Shown: positions 1 to 8,222 of the stretch, in pieces
Position numbering within the stretch: the first letter of the stretch is position 1
Layout: every line of letters begins with the position of its first letter
The notes under the pieces: model-generated
What the model was told of the DNA's origin: nothing
The model's input: only the letters and a program-made list of their open reading frames with translations
Database searches by the model: none
Assembly: GCA_910580005.1 (NCBI GenBank)
Contig: CAJTXH010000019.1
Span: 1-30,489, forward strand
DNA length: 30,489 nucleotides
Source: an uncultured Lachnospiraceae bacterium
Lineage (GTDB): Bacteria; Bacillota; Clostridia; Lachnospirales; Lachnospiraceae
Direction: 5' to 3'
Made by a program: the position numbers and the translations under genes

Positions 1-39
1 ACCGTCCGTTTTTACACAAACACAGGATAACTGGAAATT
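1..39 (-). repeat. Palindromic interspersed repeat, partial copy cut by window edge
   Basis: This is the right-hand end of the repeat family described at 355-630, 731-996, 12467-12696 and 12823-13097. It carries ACCGTCCGTTTT followed by the terminal repeat GATAACTGGAAATT at 26-39, and it matches the right end of the copy at 12823-13097 nearly base for base. The rest of the element lies before the window. CGTCCGTTT at 3-11 recurs inverted as AAACGGACG at 44-52. Confidence 0.8.
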
Positions 40-73
40 TATGAAACGGACGTGAAGCCACATTAAAAAGCAT

Positions 74-102
74 TTGACAAATTTTATCTATAAGTATATT
101 AT
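74..102 (+). promoter_or_regulatory. Sigma-A promoter of tRNA-Pro
   Basis: A -35 box TTGACA lies at 74-79 and a -10 box TATTAT at 97-102, with a 17 bp spacer. Transcription would start near 109, about 45 bases before the mature tRNA. Confidence 0.75.
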
Positions 103-154
103 AAGAAATGCCAGATACTGATAAATGCCAGTTTTATTTACAGGTTTTATAAAA

Positions 155-228
155 CGGCGTGTGGCTCAGTTTGGCAGAGCGCTGCGTTCGGGACGCAGAA
201 GCCGCAGGTTCAAATCCTGTCACGCCGA
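155..228 (+). tRNA. tRNA-Pro (anticodon CGG)
   Basis: A full cloverleaf can be folded by eye. The 7 bp acceptor stem is CGGCGTG (155-161) with CACGCCG (221-227). The D arm begins with GCTC at 164-167. The anticodon stem CTGCG/CGCAG (182-186/194-198) encloses loop TTCGGGA with anticodon CGG at 189-191 and G37, as expected for proline. The T arm has loop TTCAAAT. The discriminator base is A228 and CCA is not encoded. It has its own promoter and a terminator downstream, so it is a single-gene transcription unit. Confidence 0.95.
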
Positions 229-293
229 TTGTGCAGGGATTAAGAGGCAGCCCGGATAAGGTGGGGCATAAAATCCTTGGCAGGGGCATTTTT

Positions 294-335
294 AGCGTGC
301 CTGGTTGCTTATTGCACCAGGCACGCTGCTTTTTT
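294..335 (+). terminator. Rho-independent terminator of tRNA-Pro
   Basis: An 11 bp perfect stem, AGCGTGCCTGG (294-304) with CCAGGCACGCT (317-327), is followed by GC and a run of six T. It lies 66 bases after the tRNA. Confidence 0.9.
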
Positions 336-354
336 CTAAAAAATAATGTTGGAT

Positions 355-630
355 AATTTCCAGTTATCCTTGGTTTATGTAAAACGGACGGTTCATGTGC
401 CAGAGCCAGAATATTCCATACAGGGGTACGCTTGCGCTACGATGGCATACGCAATGGCGCATAAAATCCCAATGCCACAAAAAAACAACATTTTTTGTGG
501 CATTGAATACGGGATTTAAACGCCAGCGATGCCAAAGTACCCCTTTATGGAATATTACTGGCATCTGGCACATGAAACCTGTCATAATAAATTTATAATA
601 AAGCCCAAAACAATAAGATAACTGGAAATT
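355..630 (+). repeat. Palindromic interspersed repeat, copy A (type 1)
   Basis: A 276 bp element has perfect 14 bp terminal inverted repeats AATTTCCAGTTATC (355-368) and GATAACTGGAAATT (617-630). Inside is a long imperfect hairpin. Its outer stem is CATGTGCCAGA/TCTGGCACATG (394-404/564-574), the next stem is AATATTCCATA/TATGGAATATT (410-420/546-556), and the tip is an A-rich 14 bp stem, AATGCCACAAAAAA with its complement, around ACAACA. No credible gene is present. Copy A pairs with copy B across a spacer (631-730) that is itself homologous, in reverse, to 12697-12822. With the terminator and copy B it accounts for the gene-free stretch 229-1144. Confidence 0.9.
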
Positions 631-730
631 GTGTATTGAGAAACGGTTTTGCTGGCTTTATTGTATAAATATTAATACAAAATATGTCTTATTAACTTTC
701 CGTCTGTCTGAATAACCTTCCACACACCAT

Positions 731-996
731 AATTTCCAGTTATATTATCAATTTTGCCAGAAAACAGCAGGTTTCTAGTGTCCAGGCTAAACATTATTCC
801 ATGACAGGTGCACTTTAGCTCCGCTGGCGTTTAAATCCCGTTTTCAGTGTCACAAAAAATTCCAGTTTTTTGTGACATAGGGATTTTATGCGCCACTGCG
901 TGAGCTAATGTAGTGAGAACGTGCCCTGGAATGGAATAATTTAGCCTGGACACGTAAACCCTGCGTCCGTCTGCCAACACATGATAACTGGAAATT
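731..996 (-). repeat. Palindromic interspersed repeat, copy B (type 2)
   Basis: The terminal inverted repeats are ATAATTTCCAGTTAT (729-743) and ATAACTGGAAATTAT (984-998). The internal hairpin has outer stem GTGTCCAGGCTAAA/TTTAGCCTGGACAC (778-791/940-953) and tip TGTCACAAAAAA/TTTTTTGTGACA (848-859/866-877) around loop TTCCAG. Compared with copy A, the tip pair C-G has become T-A on both arms, so pairing is preserved. Copy B is related to the copy at 12467-12696 in the opposite orientation. Confidence 0.9.
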
Positions 997-1025
997 ATCC
1001 TGCATGCGCTTTTTATAAAGATTTG

Positions 1026-1055
1026 TTGACTAAGCTGTATAATAAATTGTATAAT
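1026..1055 (+). promoter_or_regulatory. Sigma-A promoter of the chemoreceptor gene
   Basis: The boxes are TTGACT (1026-1031) and TATAAT (1050-1055) with an 18 bp spacer, starting 28 bp beyond the end of repeat copy B. An extra TATAAT occurs at 1038-1043 without a matching -35 box. Confidence 0.65.
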
Positions 1056-1144
1056 AGCATTATAAAAACTGCCAGGGGGGTATTATGTGGAAACCAGTCC
1101 CCAGGCATGGCCCAGGGATAATGGTTAAATACCAGGAGGTGTCT

Positions 1145-3151
1145 ATGGAGAAGGTAAAGACAAAAAAAGAAAAAAACGTAAGGGTAACTTCTATAAAGTT
1201 TAAGCTTCTGAGGATTATTATACCAGTAGTAGTTATAATGGTTGGTGTACTTGTATTGTTTTCATACAAGATATCAAAGGGGCTTCTTGAAAATTCATCA
1301 CATAACCTGCTTGAACTGTCAGTAAGCAAACAGGCAACGCAGATAGAAGCATGGCTTAATGAGAACCTTGCTTCATTTAAGATGGCAAAGCAGAATATTG
1401 AAACAACAGAGCCGGACAGTACAGAATTACAGGCAGTTATTGATGGTTATTATGGGTTTAACCCCAATTTTAAAGAGGGCATATATATTGCTGGTTCAGA
1501 TGGAAGTGTTGTAAAGGCATCACAGTCAGGGCTTACAATTAATAATGTTACAGATTCCGTATGGTATAAACAGGGCATTACAAGAAAGAACATGGCATAC
1601 ACTAGTTCTTATAAAAATGATGATGGCAATGATGTTGTAAGTGCAACAGGTATTTTAAATGATGGTTCTGGTGTGCTTAAAGTGATATCTGCAGATTTGT
1701 CTATAGACAAAATTTCAATAATAGTTAATTCATTTATTGATATGGAAGGCGCACATGCTTTTCTTGTAGACAAGGATACAAGAAATATAATTGCACATAG
1801 GGAGTCATCACTTATTTCAACGGGCCTTGGTGATAATAAAGAGGATAAATATTTTACAGCGCTTGACAGCAAGATTAGTAAAAATGATTTGGCATATTCT
1901 TCAATAGAAGGCAATATGACAGTTTTTGAGGAGATTTCAGGAACGGACTGGATTCTCGTTTCATATGTCCCTGAATCGCTTGTGCTGGCAGATGTCAATG
2001 CATTAAGGACAAAGATGGTTGCTATAGGGATTGTTTTGATATTGCTTCTCTGTGTGCTTATTGACCAGGTTGTTAATATAATGATACGCCCTGTAAGCAG
2101 GATTACAAATGCGGTTACTACTATGTCATCAGGTGATTTTACTGTAGATGTTGAAGTAAAAGGGCGTGATGAAATTGCACTTATGGGTGGGAGTGTTAAG
2201 CAGTTTATGGCATCAATGCGTGATATACTGGAAGATATACATAATATTTCCAGCCAGCTAAGTGAGCAGGCATGGAACAGCGACAGTATATCATCAGAAC
2301 TTTACAGTTCAGCACAGACACAAGCAAATTCGATGTCAGAGCTTAATACAACAGTTGACCAGCTTTCTATATCTGTAAATGAAATTGCAGAAAATGCAAC
2401 AAGGCTTGCAATGGTTGTTACAGATACACATGAAGACAGCAGCCATGTTGATGAAAAAATGCAGGAAACAGTCAGTGTGTCAAATAAAGGGCGTTCAGAT
2501 ATGCAGAAGATTGGTACTGCAATGGCGGATATAAGCACTTCAATCAGTGAACTGAATGCTGCTGTAGATAAGGTTGGTGAAGCTTCAGAAGAGATTACTA
2601 AGATAGTTGCATTAATTGGTGATATTGCAGATGAAACAAATCTTTTGTCGCTTAATGCTTCAATTGAAGCAGCGAGGGCAGGTGAGATGGGCAAGGGCTT
2701 TGCTGTAGTTGCAGCACAGATTGGGCAGCTTGCACAAAACAGCACTGATTCTGTAGGCAATATTACAAAACTTATTGATGAAATAAGGGAACTTGTTAAT
2801 AATGCAGTAGCACAGGCTGGCACAAGTTCAAAGAATATTGATGAGAGCAGCAAGCTTATATATACAGCAGTTGAAACATTTGATATTATATATAAGAACA
2901 TTGAAGAAACTAATGATATGATAGCACATATGATAAGCAAAGTCGGGGAGGTTGACGAGGTGGCAACAACTGTTGCTGCAATTTCAGAAGAGCAGGCAGC
3001 AAGTTCTGATGAAATACTGGCGACATCTGAAAATATGGTAGTACAGGCAAATTCAATTTCAGAAAACAGCCACAGGGTAGCAGAGGATTCAAAAATTCTT
3101 GCAGAAACGGCAGAAAGGCTGTCAAAACAGATTAATACATTTAAAATATAA
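1145..3151 (+). CDS. Methyl-accepting chemotaxis protein with extracellular Cache-type sensor
   Basis: A transmembrane chemoreceptor that signals to CheA/CheW. The chosen start is ATG 1145, because AGGAGGTG lies just before it; an upstream in-frame ATG at 1085 has no such site. The 668-residue protein has TM1 at about 21-41, a large extracellular domain at about 45-285 that fits the double-Cache fold, TM2 at about 290-312, a HAMP domain after it, and a long signalling coiled coil. The hairpin tip (DETNLLSLNASIEAARAGE) is canonical. The Cache region has VWY at 139-141 but lacks the arginine two residues before the tryptophan that marks amino-acid-binding dCache domains, so its ligand is unknown. 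There is no CheR/CheB-tethering pentapeptide at the C-terminus. The binding-protein gene follows 26 bp downstream. Confidence 0.9.
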   Translation: MEKVKTKKEKNVRVTSIKFKLLRIIIPVVVIMVGVLVLFSYKISKGLLENSSHNLLELSVSKQATQIEAWLNENLASFKMAKQNIETTEPDSTELQAVIDGYYGFNPNFKEGIYIAGSDGSVVKASQSGLTINNVTDSVWYKQGITRKNMAYTSSYKNDDGNDVVSATGILNDGSGVLKVISADLSIDKISIIVNSFIDMEGAHAFLVDKDTRNIIAHRESSLISTGLGDNKEDKYFTALDSKISKNDLAYSSIEGNMTVFEEISGTDWILVSYVPESLVLADVNALRTKMVAIGIVLILLLCVLIDQVVNIMIRPVSRITNAVTTMSSGDFTVDVEVKGRDEIALMGGSVKQFMASMRDILEDIHNISSQLSEQAWNSDSISSELYSSAQTQANSMSELNTTVDQLSISVNEIAENATRLAMVVTDTHEDSSHVDEKMQETVSVSNKGRSDMQKIGTAMADISTSISELNAAVDKVGEASEEITKIVALIGDIADETNLLSLNASIEAARAGEMGKGFAVVAAQIGQLAQNSTDSVGNITKLIDEIRELVNNAVAQAGTSSKNIDESSKLIYTAVETFDIIYKNIEETNDMIAHMISKVGEVDEVATTVAAISEEQAASSDEILATSENMVVQANSISENSHRVAEDSKILAETAERLSKQINTFKI

Positions 3152-3177
3152 GCATGCAGAAAGGAGAGCAGGCATTT

Positions 3178-4149
3178 ATGAAGAAAGTTTTAAGTTTATT
3201 TCTGTCATGCATACTGTGTATTAATGTGCTGGCAGGGTGCAGCAGCAAAGGCACAAGGGATGGCAAAGGCATAAGGATGTATCTTACAGTATCACAGGCT
3301 GATACTTACAGGGCTTTGCTTATAGAGGCAGCGGAAAAAGAAGCCGCAAATATTGGTGCAGAATTTATTGCAGAAGATGCAGAGGGCGTTCTTGAAACAC
3401 AGGTTGCACAGATTAAAAAGGCAGTACAGGAGGGCTATGATGTTATATTGTGCAATCCTGTTAATACAGACACAGCACTTGAGCTTGAAGAAATTGCAGG
3501 TGATATACCAATTGTTTTTTATAATAGCTGTCCTGATGACAGCAGGCTTAAGCCCGATAAATATGTTTATGTCGGGTCTAGTGAAGCAGATGCAGGCAGA
3601 TACCAGGCTGAGTACATACTAGAGAACAGCCAGGACAAGGATGAGGTAAACGTAGTAATTATACAAGGTGAGCTTGGGCATTCTGCTGCAAAAGGAAGGA
3701 CAGATTCACTTATACAGGCACTTAAAGAGCCAGGTAAAAATATAAATGTGGTATTTAAGGATACAGCAAACTGGGACCAGGGGCAGGCAAAAGATTTATT
3801 TAATATATTCCTGTCAACTGGACAGCCATATGACTTTGTTGCAAGCAATAATGATTCAATGGCACTTGGGGTGCTTGATGCATATGCTGAAAATAACATT
3901 AACCCGGCGGATGCGCCAGTGCTTGGGGTAGATGCTACAGCAGACGGGTGTGCTTCTATTGAAGACGGGAAAATGGCATTTACTGTATACCAGTCTGCAA
4001 AAGGGCAGGGCGAATATGCAGTAAAGGCAGCAGCAGAGCTTGCAAAAGGAGGTTCAATAAGCAGCATAAAGGGAGCAACAAAAGATAATAAATATGTCTA
4101 TGTGCCATTTGAAAAGGTAGACAGTTCTAATGTAAGCCAGTATAAATAA
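3178..4149 (+). CDS. Sugar-binding-type lipoprotein (periplasmic binding protein, RbsB/Peripla_BP_4 type), without a transporter
   Basis: A 323-residue extracytoplasmic binding protein. ATG 3178 is chosen over ATG 3154 because AAAGGAGAG lies between them. The lipoprotein signal ends in the lipobox LAGC with Cys21. The body matches the ribose/galactose-type binding fold, including the ASNNDSMALGVLDA hinge-region motif and the preceding WDQGQA segment. Such proteins usually sit beside ABC ATPase and permease genes, but none is present here. Its only close neighbour is the chemoreceptor directly upstream, with which it is probably co-transcribed. It may present a sugar or similar ligand to that receptor (inference), or feed a transporter encoded elsewhere. 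Confidence 0.85.
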   Translation: MKKVLSLFLSCILCINVLAGCSSKGTRDGKGIRMYLTVSQADTYRALLIEAAEKEAANIGAEFIAEDAEGVLETQVAQIKKAVQEGYDVILCNPVNTDTALELEEIAGDIPIVFYNSCPDDSRLKPDKYVYVGSSEADAGRYQAEYILENSQDKDEVNVVIIQGELGHSAAKGRTDSLIQALKEPGKNINVVFKDTANWDQGQAKDLFNIFLSTGQPYDFVASNNDSMALGVLDAYAENNINPADAPVLGVDATADGCASIEDGKMAFTVYQSAKGQGEYAVKAAAELAKGGSISSIKGATKDNKYVYVPFEKVDSSNVSQYK

Positions 4150-4228
4150 TGGTACTTAGCAATTTGTGCCCAGTAACTAATTAATAATATATTAAGTAAC
4201 AATCTAATACATGAAAGGTGGTTATAAA

Positions 4229-5461
4229 ATGTTTAAAATTAATGACAATTATCTCAAATTACCAGGGAGCTATTTATTTTCTACAATAGCAAAGAAAGTT
4301 GCAGCATACAGTGAAGCTAATCCTGGCAAGGCAGGCAACATTATACGCCTTGGAATAGGTGACGTAACACTGCCGCTCTCAAAGGCTGTTATTGAAAGGC
4401 TCCACAGTGCAGTAGATGAGATGTCAAAGAAAGAAACATTTAAGGGATATGCCCCAGACCTTGGATATGAATTTCTGCGTACAGCAATATCTGTAAATGA
4501 TTATAAAAACCGTGGGTGCAGTATTGAGGCAGATGAAATATTTATAAGTGATGGTGCAAAGAGTGATTCAGGAAATATAGGGGATATTTTTGCACAGAAT
4601 AATAAAATTGCAGTCTGCGACCCAGTTTATCCTGTGTATGTTGATACAAATGCAATGGCAGGCCGTACAGGTGTTTATGACCCTGCTACAGAGAAATGGT
4701 CAGATGTAATTTATATGCCTTGCACAAAGGAAAATAATTTCTGCCCTGAAACACCGTCAGAAACACCAGATATAATTTACCTTTGTTTCCCGAATAACCC
4801 TACAGGTACTACAATAACAAAAGAGCAGTTACAGGTATGGGTTGATTATGCATTAAAATCAGGTGCAGTTATTATTTATGATGCTGCATATGAGGCATAT
4901 ATTTCAACTCCTGGAGTGCCACATTCTATTTATGAATGTGAGGGTGCTAAGGCATGCGCCATTGAACTTAGGAGCTTTTCTAAAAATGCTGGTTTCACAG
5001 GCACACGTCTTGGATTTACAGTTATTCCAAAAGAGCTTAAGTGTGGTGATGTAACACTCCACAGTTTATGGGCACGCCGCCATGGCACTAAATTTAATGG
5101 CGCACCTTATATTATACAGGCAGCAGGTGCAGCAGTTTATACAGAAGAAGGCAAAAGGCAGACAGGAGAACAGATTGCATATTATATGAATAATGCAAAG
5201 ATTATAAGGGAAGGGCTGGAAGCTGCAGGTTATGAAATATATGGCGGTACAGATGCCCCTTATATCTGGCTTAAGACACCAGATAATATGACTTCATGGG
5301 AATTTTTTGACTACCTTCTGGAAAACCTTAATATTGTTGGTACACCAGGTTCAGGCTTTGGACCTAGCGGTGAAGGGTACTTCAGGCTGACAGCATTTGG
5401 AAGCCTTGAAAATACTAAGAAAGCAATGGAACGAATAAAAGCAGGTGATGCAAATATATGA
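4229..5461 (+). CDS. dapL: LL-diaminopimelate aminotransferase
   Basis: A PLP enzyme that makes LL-2,6-diaminopimelate from tetrahydrodipicolinate and glutamate, a one-step route to lysine and peptidoglycan precursors. The start MFKINDNYLKLPGSYLF is the family's usual N-terminus, and AAAGGTGG lies 9 bases before ATG 4229; an ATG at 4211 is in frame but unlikely. The protein is 410 residues, full length. Visible motifs are the substrate loop GYAPDLGYEFLR, FPNNPTGT, the PLP lysine Lys252 in SFSKNAGFTGTRLGF, and a C-terminal GSGFGPSGEGYFRLTAF. The stop codon overlaps the next start (ATGA), indicating coupling to the downstream gene. Confidence 0.95.
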   Translation: MFKINDNYLKLPGSYLFSTIAKKVAAYSEANPGKAGNIIRLGIGDVTLPLSKAVIERLHSAVDEMSKKETFKGYAPDLGYEFLRTAISVNDYKNRGCSIEADEIFISDGAKSDSGNIGDIFAQNNKIAVCDPVYPVYVDTNAMAGRTGVYDPATEKWSDVIYMPCTKENNFCPETPSETPDIIYLCFPNNPTGTTITKEQLQVWVDYALKSGAVIIYDAAYEAYISTPGVPHSIYECEGAKACAIELRSFSKNAGFTGTRLGFTVIPKELKCGDVTLHSLWARRHGTKFNGAPYIIQAAGAAVYTEEGKRQTGEQIAYYMNNAKIIREGLEAAGYEIYGGTDAPYIWLKTPDNMTSWEFFDYLLENLNIVGTPGSGFGPSGEGYFRLTAFGSLENTKKAMERIKAGDANI

Positions 5462-6384
5462 TAAAAACAATGAAAAAGGTTTTATATACAACCTTTACAA
5501 TATGTATACTGGCTGCTGCAGCACCAGTACAGGCAAAGGCAGATGCACTTCCTGCGTCTGCTTATGATAAATACATTGCATTTGGTGCGGATTTAAAACA
5601 ATCTGAAAAAGATTCTGTTTTAAATATCTTCGGGCTTACAGAAGCAGGGCTTGCGGATTATAAAACAATAGAAGTAACTAACAAGGATGAACATGATTAC
5701 CTTGGAGATTATCTTGACTCATCAGTAATAGGCACAAGGGCACTTTCATCAGTAATGGTAGTAAAAACCGAAGAAGGAAGCGGAATTTTAGTATCAACTA
5801 ATAATATAAATTACTGTACATCGGGAATGTACTGTAATGCATTAATAACAGCAGGTCTGAGTGATGCTAAAGTTACAGTTGCTGCCCCGTTTAATATATC
5901 AGGGACTTCAGCGCTTGTAGGTGCAATGAAAGCATATTCTGTCATGACAGGGCAGGATATTCCAGAAAGCACAATGGACACAGCAACAGATGAACTTGTA
6001 ACGACAGCAGAGGTTGCAGAAAGCATTGGTGACAATGATAAAGTAGTACAGCTTGTGGCGGCTGCCAAGCAGAAGATTTTTGAAGAAGAGCTTTCATCAG
6101 AAAATGATATAAGGGATGCAATAGAAGCATCAGCAGAAGCACTTAAAATAAATATCAAAGAAGAAGATATTGAGAAGCTTACGGCAATGCTTAAAAAGGT
6201 TTCAGAAGTTGATATAGATGTTGATGCTATAAAGGAACAGGCATCAGAGATTTATAATAAACTTAAAGATGCAGGAATTGATTTTAGCAAAGTGGATACA
6301 AAAGGGCTTGTGGAAAAAGTGGGTGACTTTTTTGCAAATATATTTAATGCAATAAAAGACTTTTTCAGCGGGCTGTTTGGCTAG
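5458..6384 (+). CDS. Secreted DUF1002 protein (YpuA family)
   Basis: A secreted protein of unknown function, 308 residues if it starts at ATG 5458; ATG 5470 is an equally possible start and gives a more typical MKK signal peptide. A signal peptide ends near AQAKADA-like residues (VQAKADA). The core has family features remembered from Bacillus YpuA: an early FGADL, then TNKDEHDYLGDYL, a VTAPFNISGTSALVGAMKAY segment and LVTTAEVAESIG. The C-terminal half is helical and acidic and ends in an amphipathic IFNAIKDFFSGLFG. It overlaps dapL by 4 bases and stands 33 bp before gatC, so it is probably in the same operon. Confidence 0.85.
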   Translation: MIKTMKKVLYTTFTICILAAAAPVQAKADALPASAYDKYIAFGADLKQSEKDSVLNIFGLTEAGLADYKTIEVTNKDEHDYLGDYLDSSVIGTRALSSVMVVKTEEGSGILVSTNNINYCTSGMYCNALITAGLSDAKVTVAAPFNISGTSALVGAMKAYSVMTGQDIPESTMDTATDELVTTAEVAESIGDNDKVVQLVAAAKQKIFEEELSSENDIRDAIEASAEALKINIKEEDIEKLTAMLKKVSEVDIDVDAIKEQASEIYNKLKDAGIDFSKVDTKGLVEKVGDFFANIFNAIKDFFSGLFG

Positions 6385-6417
6385 GCAGGTTCTGGGACGT
6401 TTTACAGGAGGGCAGTT

Positions 6418-6711
6418 ATGGCAAATATTATTTCAGACGAAACTATTGAGTATGTAGGGATTCTTGCTAAGCTTGAGCTGGACAGTGAAGAGAAGGAACA
6501 GGCAAAGAAGGATATGGGAAGGATGCTTGATTATATAGACAAGCTTAATGAACTGGATACAGATGGTGTAGAGCCTATGTCGCATATTTTTCCAGTGAAG
6601 AATGTATTCAGGGAAGATGAAGTGTGTAATGGTGATGGCAGGGAAATTACGCTTGCCAATGCACCAGAAAGAAAAGAGGATTGTTTTGTAGTTCCTAAAA
6701 CTATAGTATAG
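6418..6711 (+). CDS. gatC: Glutamyl-tRNA(Gln) amidotransferase subunit C
   Basis: The small scaffold subunit of the GatCAB amidotransferase, which converts Glu-tRNA(Gln) to Gln-tRNA(Gln) and in many bacteria Asp-tRNA(Asn) to Asn-tRNA(Asn). It is 97 residues, the normal length. Recognisable features are VGILAKLELDSEEKE, the LDYIDKLNELDTDGVEP helix-turn and the C-terminal Asn-Ala-Pro-Glu-Arg segment that belts GatA. The ribosome site AGGAGGG is well spaced from ATG 6418. gatA and gatB follow in the same direction. Confidence 0.95.
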   Translation: MANIISDETIEYVGILAKLELDSEEKEQAKKDMGRMLDYIDKLNELDTDGVEPMSHIFPVKNVFREDEVCNGDGREITLANAPERKEDCFVVPKTIV

Positions 6712-6738
6712 TTTGTTTGTGACTTAATGGAGGGAAAA

Positions 6739-8196
6739 ATGTCTTTAATGAATTTGACAGCCACAGGGCTTGGAGAGAAAATAAAGAACAAAGAAATATC
6801 TGCACCAGAGGCAGTCCAGGCTTCCTTGGATGCAATAGAAGCAAAGGAGGCAGATATCAACAGTTTTGTCACTGTTGACAGAGAAGGTGCAATAAAGCGT
6901 GCAAATGAAGTACAAAAGTTAATTGATGAAGGGAAGCTTAAAGGACCTGTTGCTGGCGTGCCTGTTGCAATAAAGGACAATATGTGTACTGAAGGTCTGC
7001 TTACAACATGCAGTTCAAAGATACTTGGAAATTATGTGCCTTCATATACAGCAGAAGCAGTCATTAACCTTGAAAAGGCAGGGGCTGTAATTATTGGCAA
7101 GACAAATATGGATGAATTTGCTATGGGCAGCACTACTGAAACATCTGCTTATGGTGCTACAAAGAACCCTTGGAATACAGGACATGTGCCAGGTGGTTCA
7201 TCTGGCGGTTCATGTGCAGCAGTAGCAGCATGTGAGTGCCCTTATGCACTTGGTTCAGATACAGGCGGCTCTATAAGGCAGCCAAGCTCATTTTGTGGTG
7301 TTACAGGGATAAAACCTACTTATGGCACTGTTTCACGTTACGGGCTTATAGCATATGGTTCTTCACTTGACCAGATAGGACCGGTTGCAAAGGATGTTAC
7401 TGACTGTGCAACTATACTTGAAATAATTGCGTCATATGATAAAAAAGACTCTACATCTGTTAAACGTGATAATTATGATTTTACATCTGCACTCGTTGAT
7501 GATGTAAAAGGCATGAAAATAGGCATCCCATCAGACTATTTTGGTGAGGGGCTGGACAGTGAAGTAAAAGAAGCTGTCCTGGACGCTGCAAGAGAGCTTG
7601 AAAAGAAAGGTGCAGTTATTGAAGAATTTAACTTAAGCCTTGTTGATTATGCAATACCTGCATACTATATAATTGCATGTGCAGAAGCAAGCTCAAACCT
7701 TGCAAGATTTGATGGTGTAAAATATGGCTTCCGTACAGAAGATTATAACGGGCTTCATAATATGTATAAAAAGACACGCTCAGAAGGATTTGGTGCAGAA
7801 GTAAAGAGAAGGATTATGCTTGGTTCATTTGTACTTAGTTCCGGCTACTATGATGCATATTATATAAAAGCACTTAAAACAAAAGCACTTATTAAAAAAG
7901 CATTTGATAACGCATTTAGCAAATATGACGTGATAATTGGGCCTGCTGCACCATCTACAGCCCCTGCGCTTGGGCAGAGTTTAAGTGACCCGCTTAAAAT
8001 GTACCTTGGTGATATTTATACGATTTCAGCAAACCTTGCAGGGCTTCCTGGAATAACTGTACCTTGTGGTATGGACAGCAAAAACCTTCCTATAGGGATG
8101 CAAGTTTTAGGTAATTGTTTTAAAGAGAAAAATATAATACGTGCCGCATATTCATTTGAACAGACAAGGGAATATAAATACAGCCCGCTTGCATAG
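6739..8196 (+). CDS. gatA: Glutamyl-tRNA(Gln) amidotransferase subunit A
   Basis: The amidase subunit, which releases ammonia from glutamine for tRNA transamidation. The amidase-signature catalytic triad is intact: Lys in VAIKDNM, cis-Ser in GGSSGGS, and nucleophile Ser in GSDTGGSIRQPSSF. It is 485 residues, full length. The start at ATG 6739 is chosen because GGAGGG lies at 6729-6734. The earlier in-frame ATG at 6727 overlaps that site, and ATG 6748 is another possibility. It lies between gatC and gatB, as is typical. Confidence 0.95.
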   Translation: MSLMNLTATGLGEKIKNKEISAPEAVQASLDAIEAKEADINSFVTVDREGAIKRANEVQKLIDEGKLKGPVAGVPVAIKDNMCTEGLLTTCSSKILGNYVPSYTAEAVINLEKAGAVIIGKTNMDEFAMGSTTETSAYGATKNPWNTGHVPGGSSGGSCAAVAACECPYALGSDTGGSIRQPSSFCGVTGIKPTYGTVSRYGLIAYGSSLDQIGPVAKDVTDCATILEIIASYDKKDSTSVKRDNYDFTSALVDDVKGMKIGIPSDYFGEGLDSEVKEAVLDAARELEKKGAVIEEFNLSLVDYAIPAYYIIACAEASSNLARFDGVKYGFRTEDYNGLHNMYKKTRSEGFGAEVKRRIMLGSFVLSSGYYDAYYIKALKTKALIKKAFDNAFSKYDVIIGPAAPSTAPALGQSLSDPLKMYLGDIYTISANLAGLPGITVPCGMDSKNLPIGMQVLGNCFKEKNIIRAAYSFEQTREYKYSPLA

Positions 8197-8222
8197 ACGG
8201 GAAGCAGAATGGAGGTTTATTA

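Noticed and set aside
159..356. Open frame overlapping the tRNA and its terminator
   Set aside because: The DNA is fully explained by the tRNA cloverleaf and terminator; no ribosome site.
395..598. Open frame of 67 codons inside repeat copy A, with a similar C-terminal stretch (MKPVI-NL) in a frame on the minus strand of copy D
   Set aside because: The likeness follows from the shared repeat DNA. The N-terminal halves do not match in frame, there is no ribosome site, and the hairpin explains the sequence.
353..632. Target-site duplication around repeat copy A
   Set aside because: Bases flanking the terminal repeats (GGAT on the left, GTGT on the right) do not form a clear direct repeat; other copies are equally unclear.
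2302..2940. Long minus-strand open frame opposite the chemoreceptor
   Set aside because: Ser/Ile-rich mirror of the receptor's coiled coil with no ribosome site; an antisense artefact.
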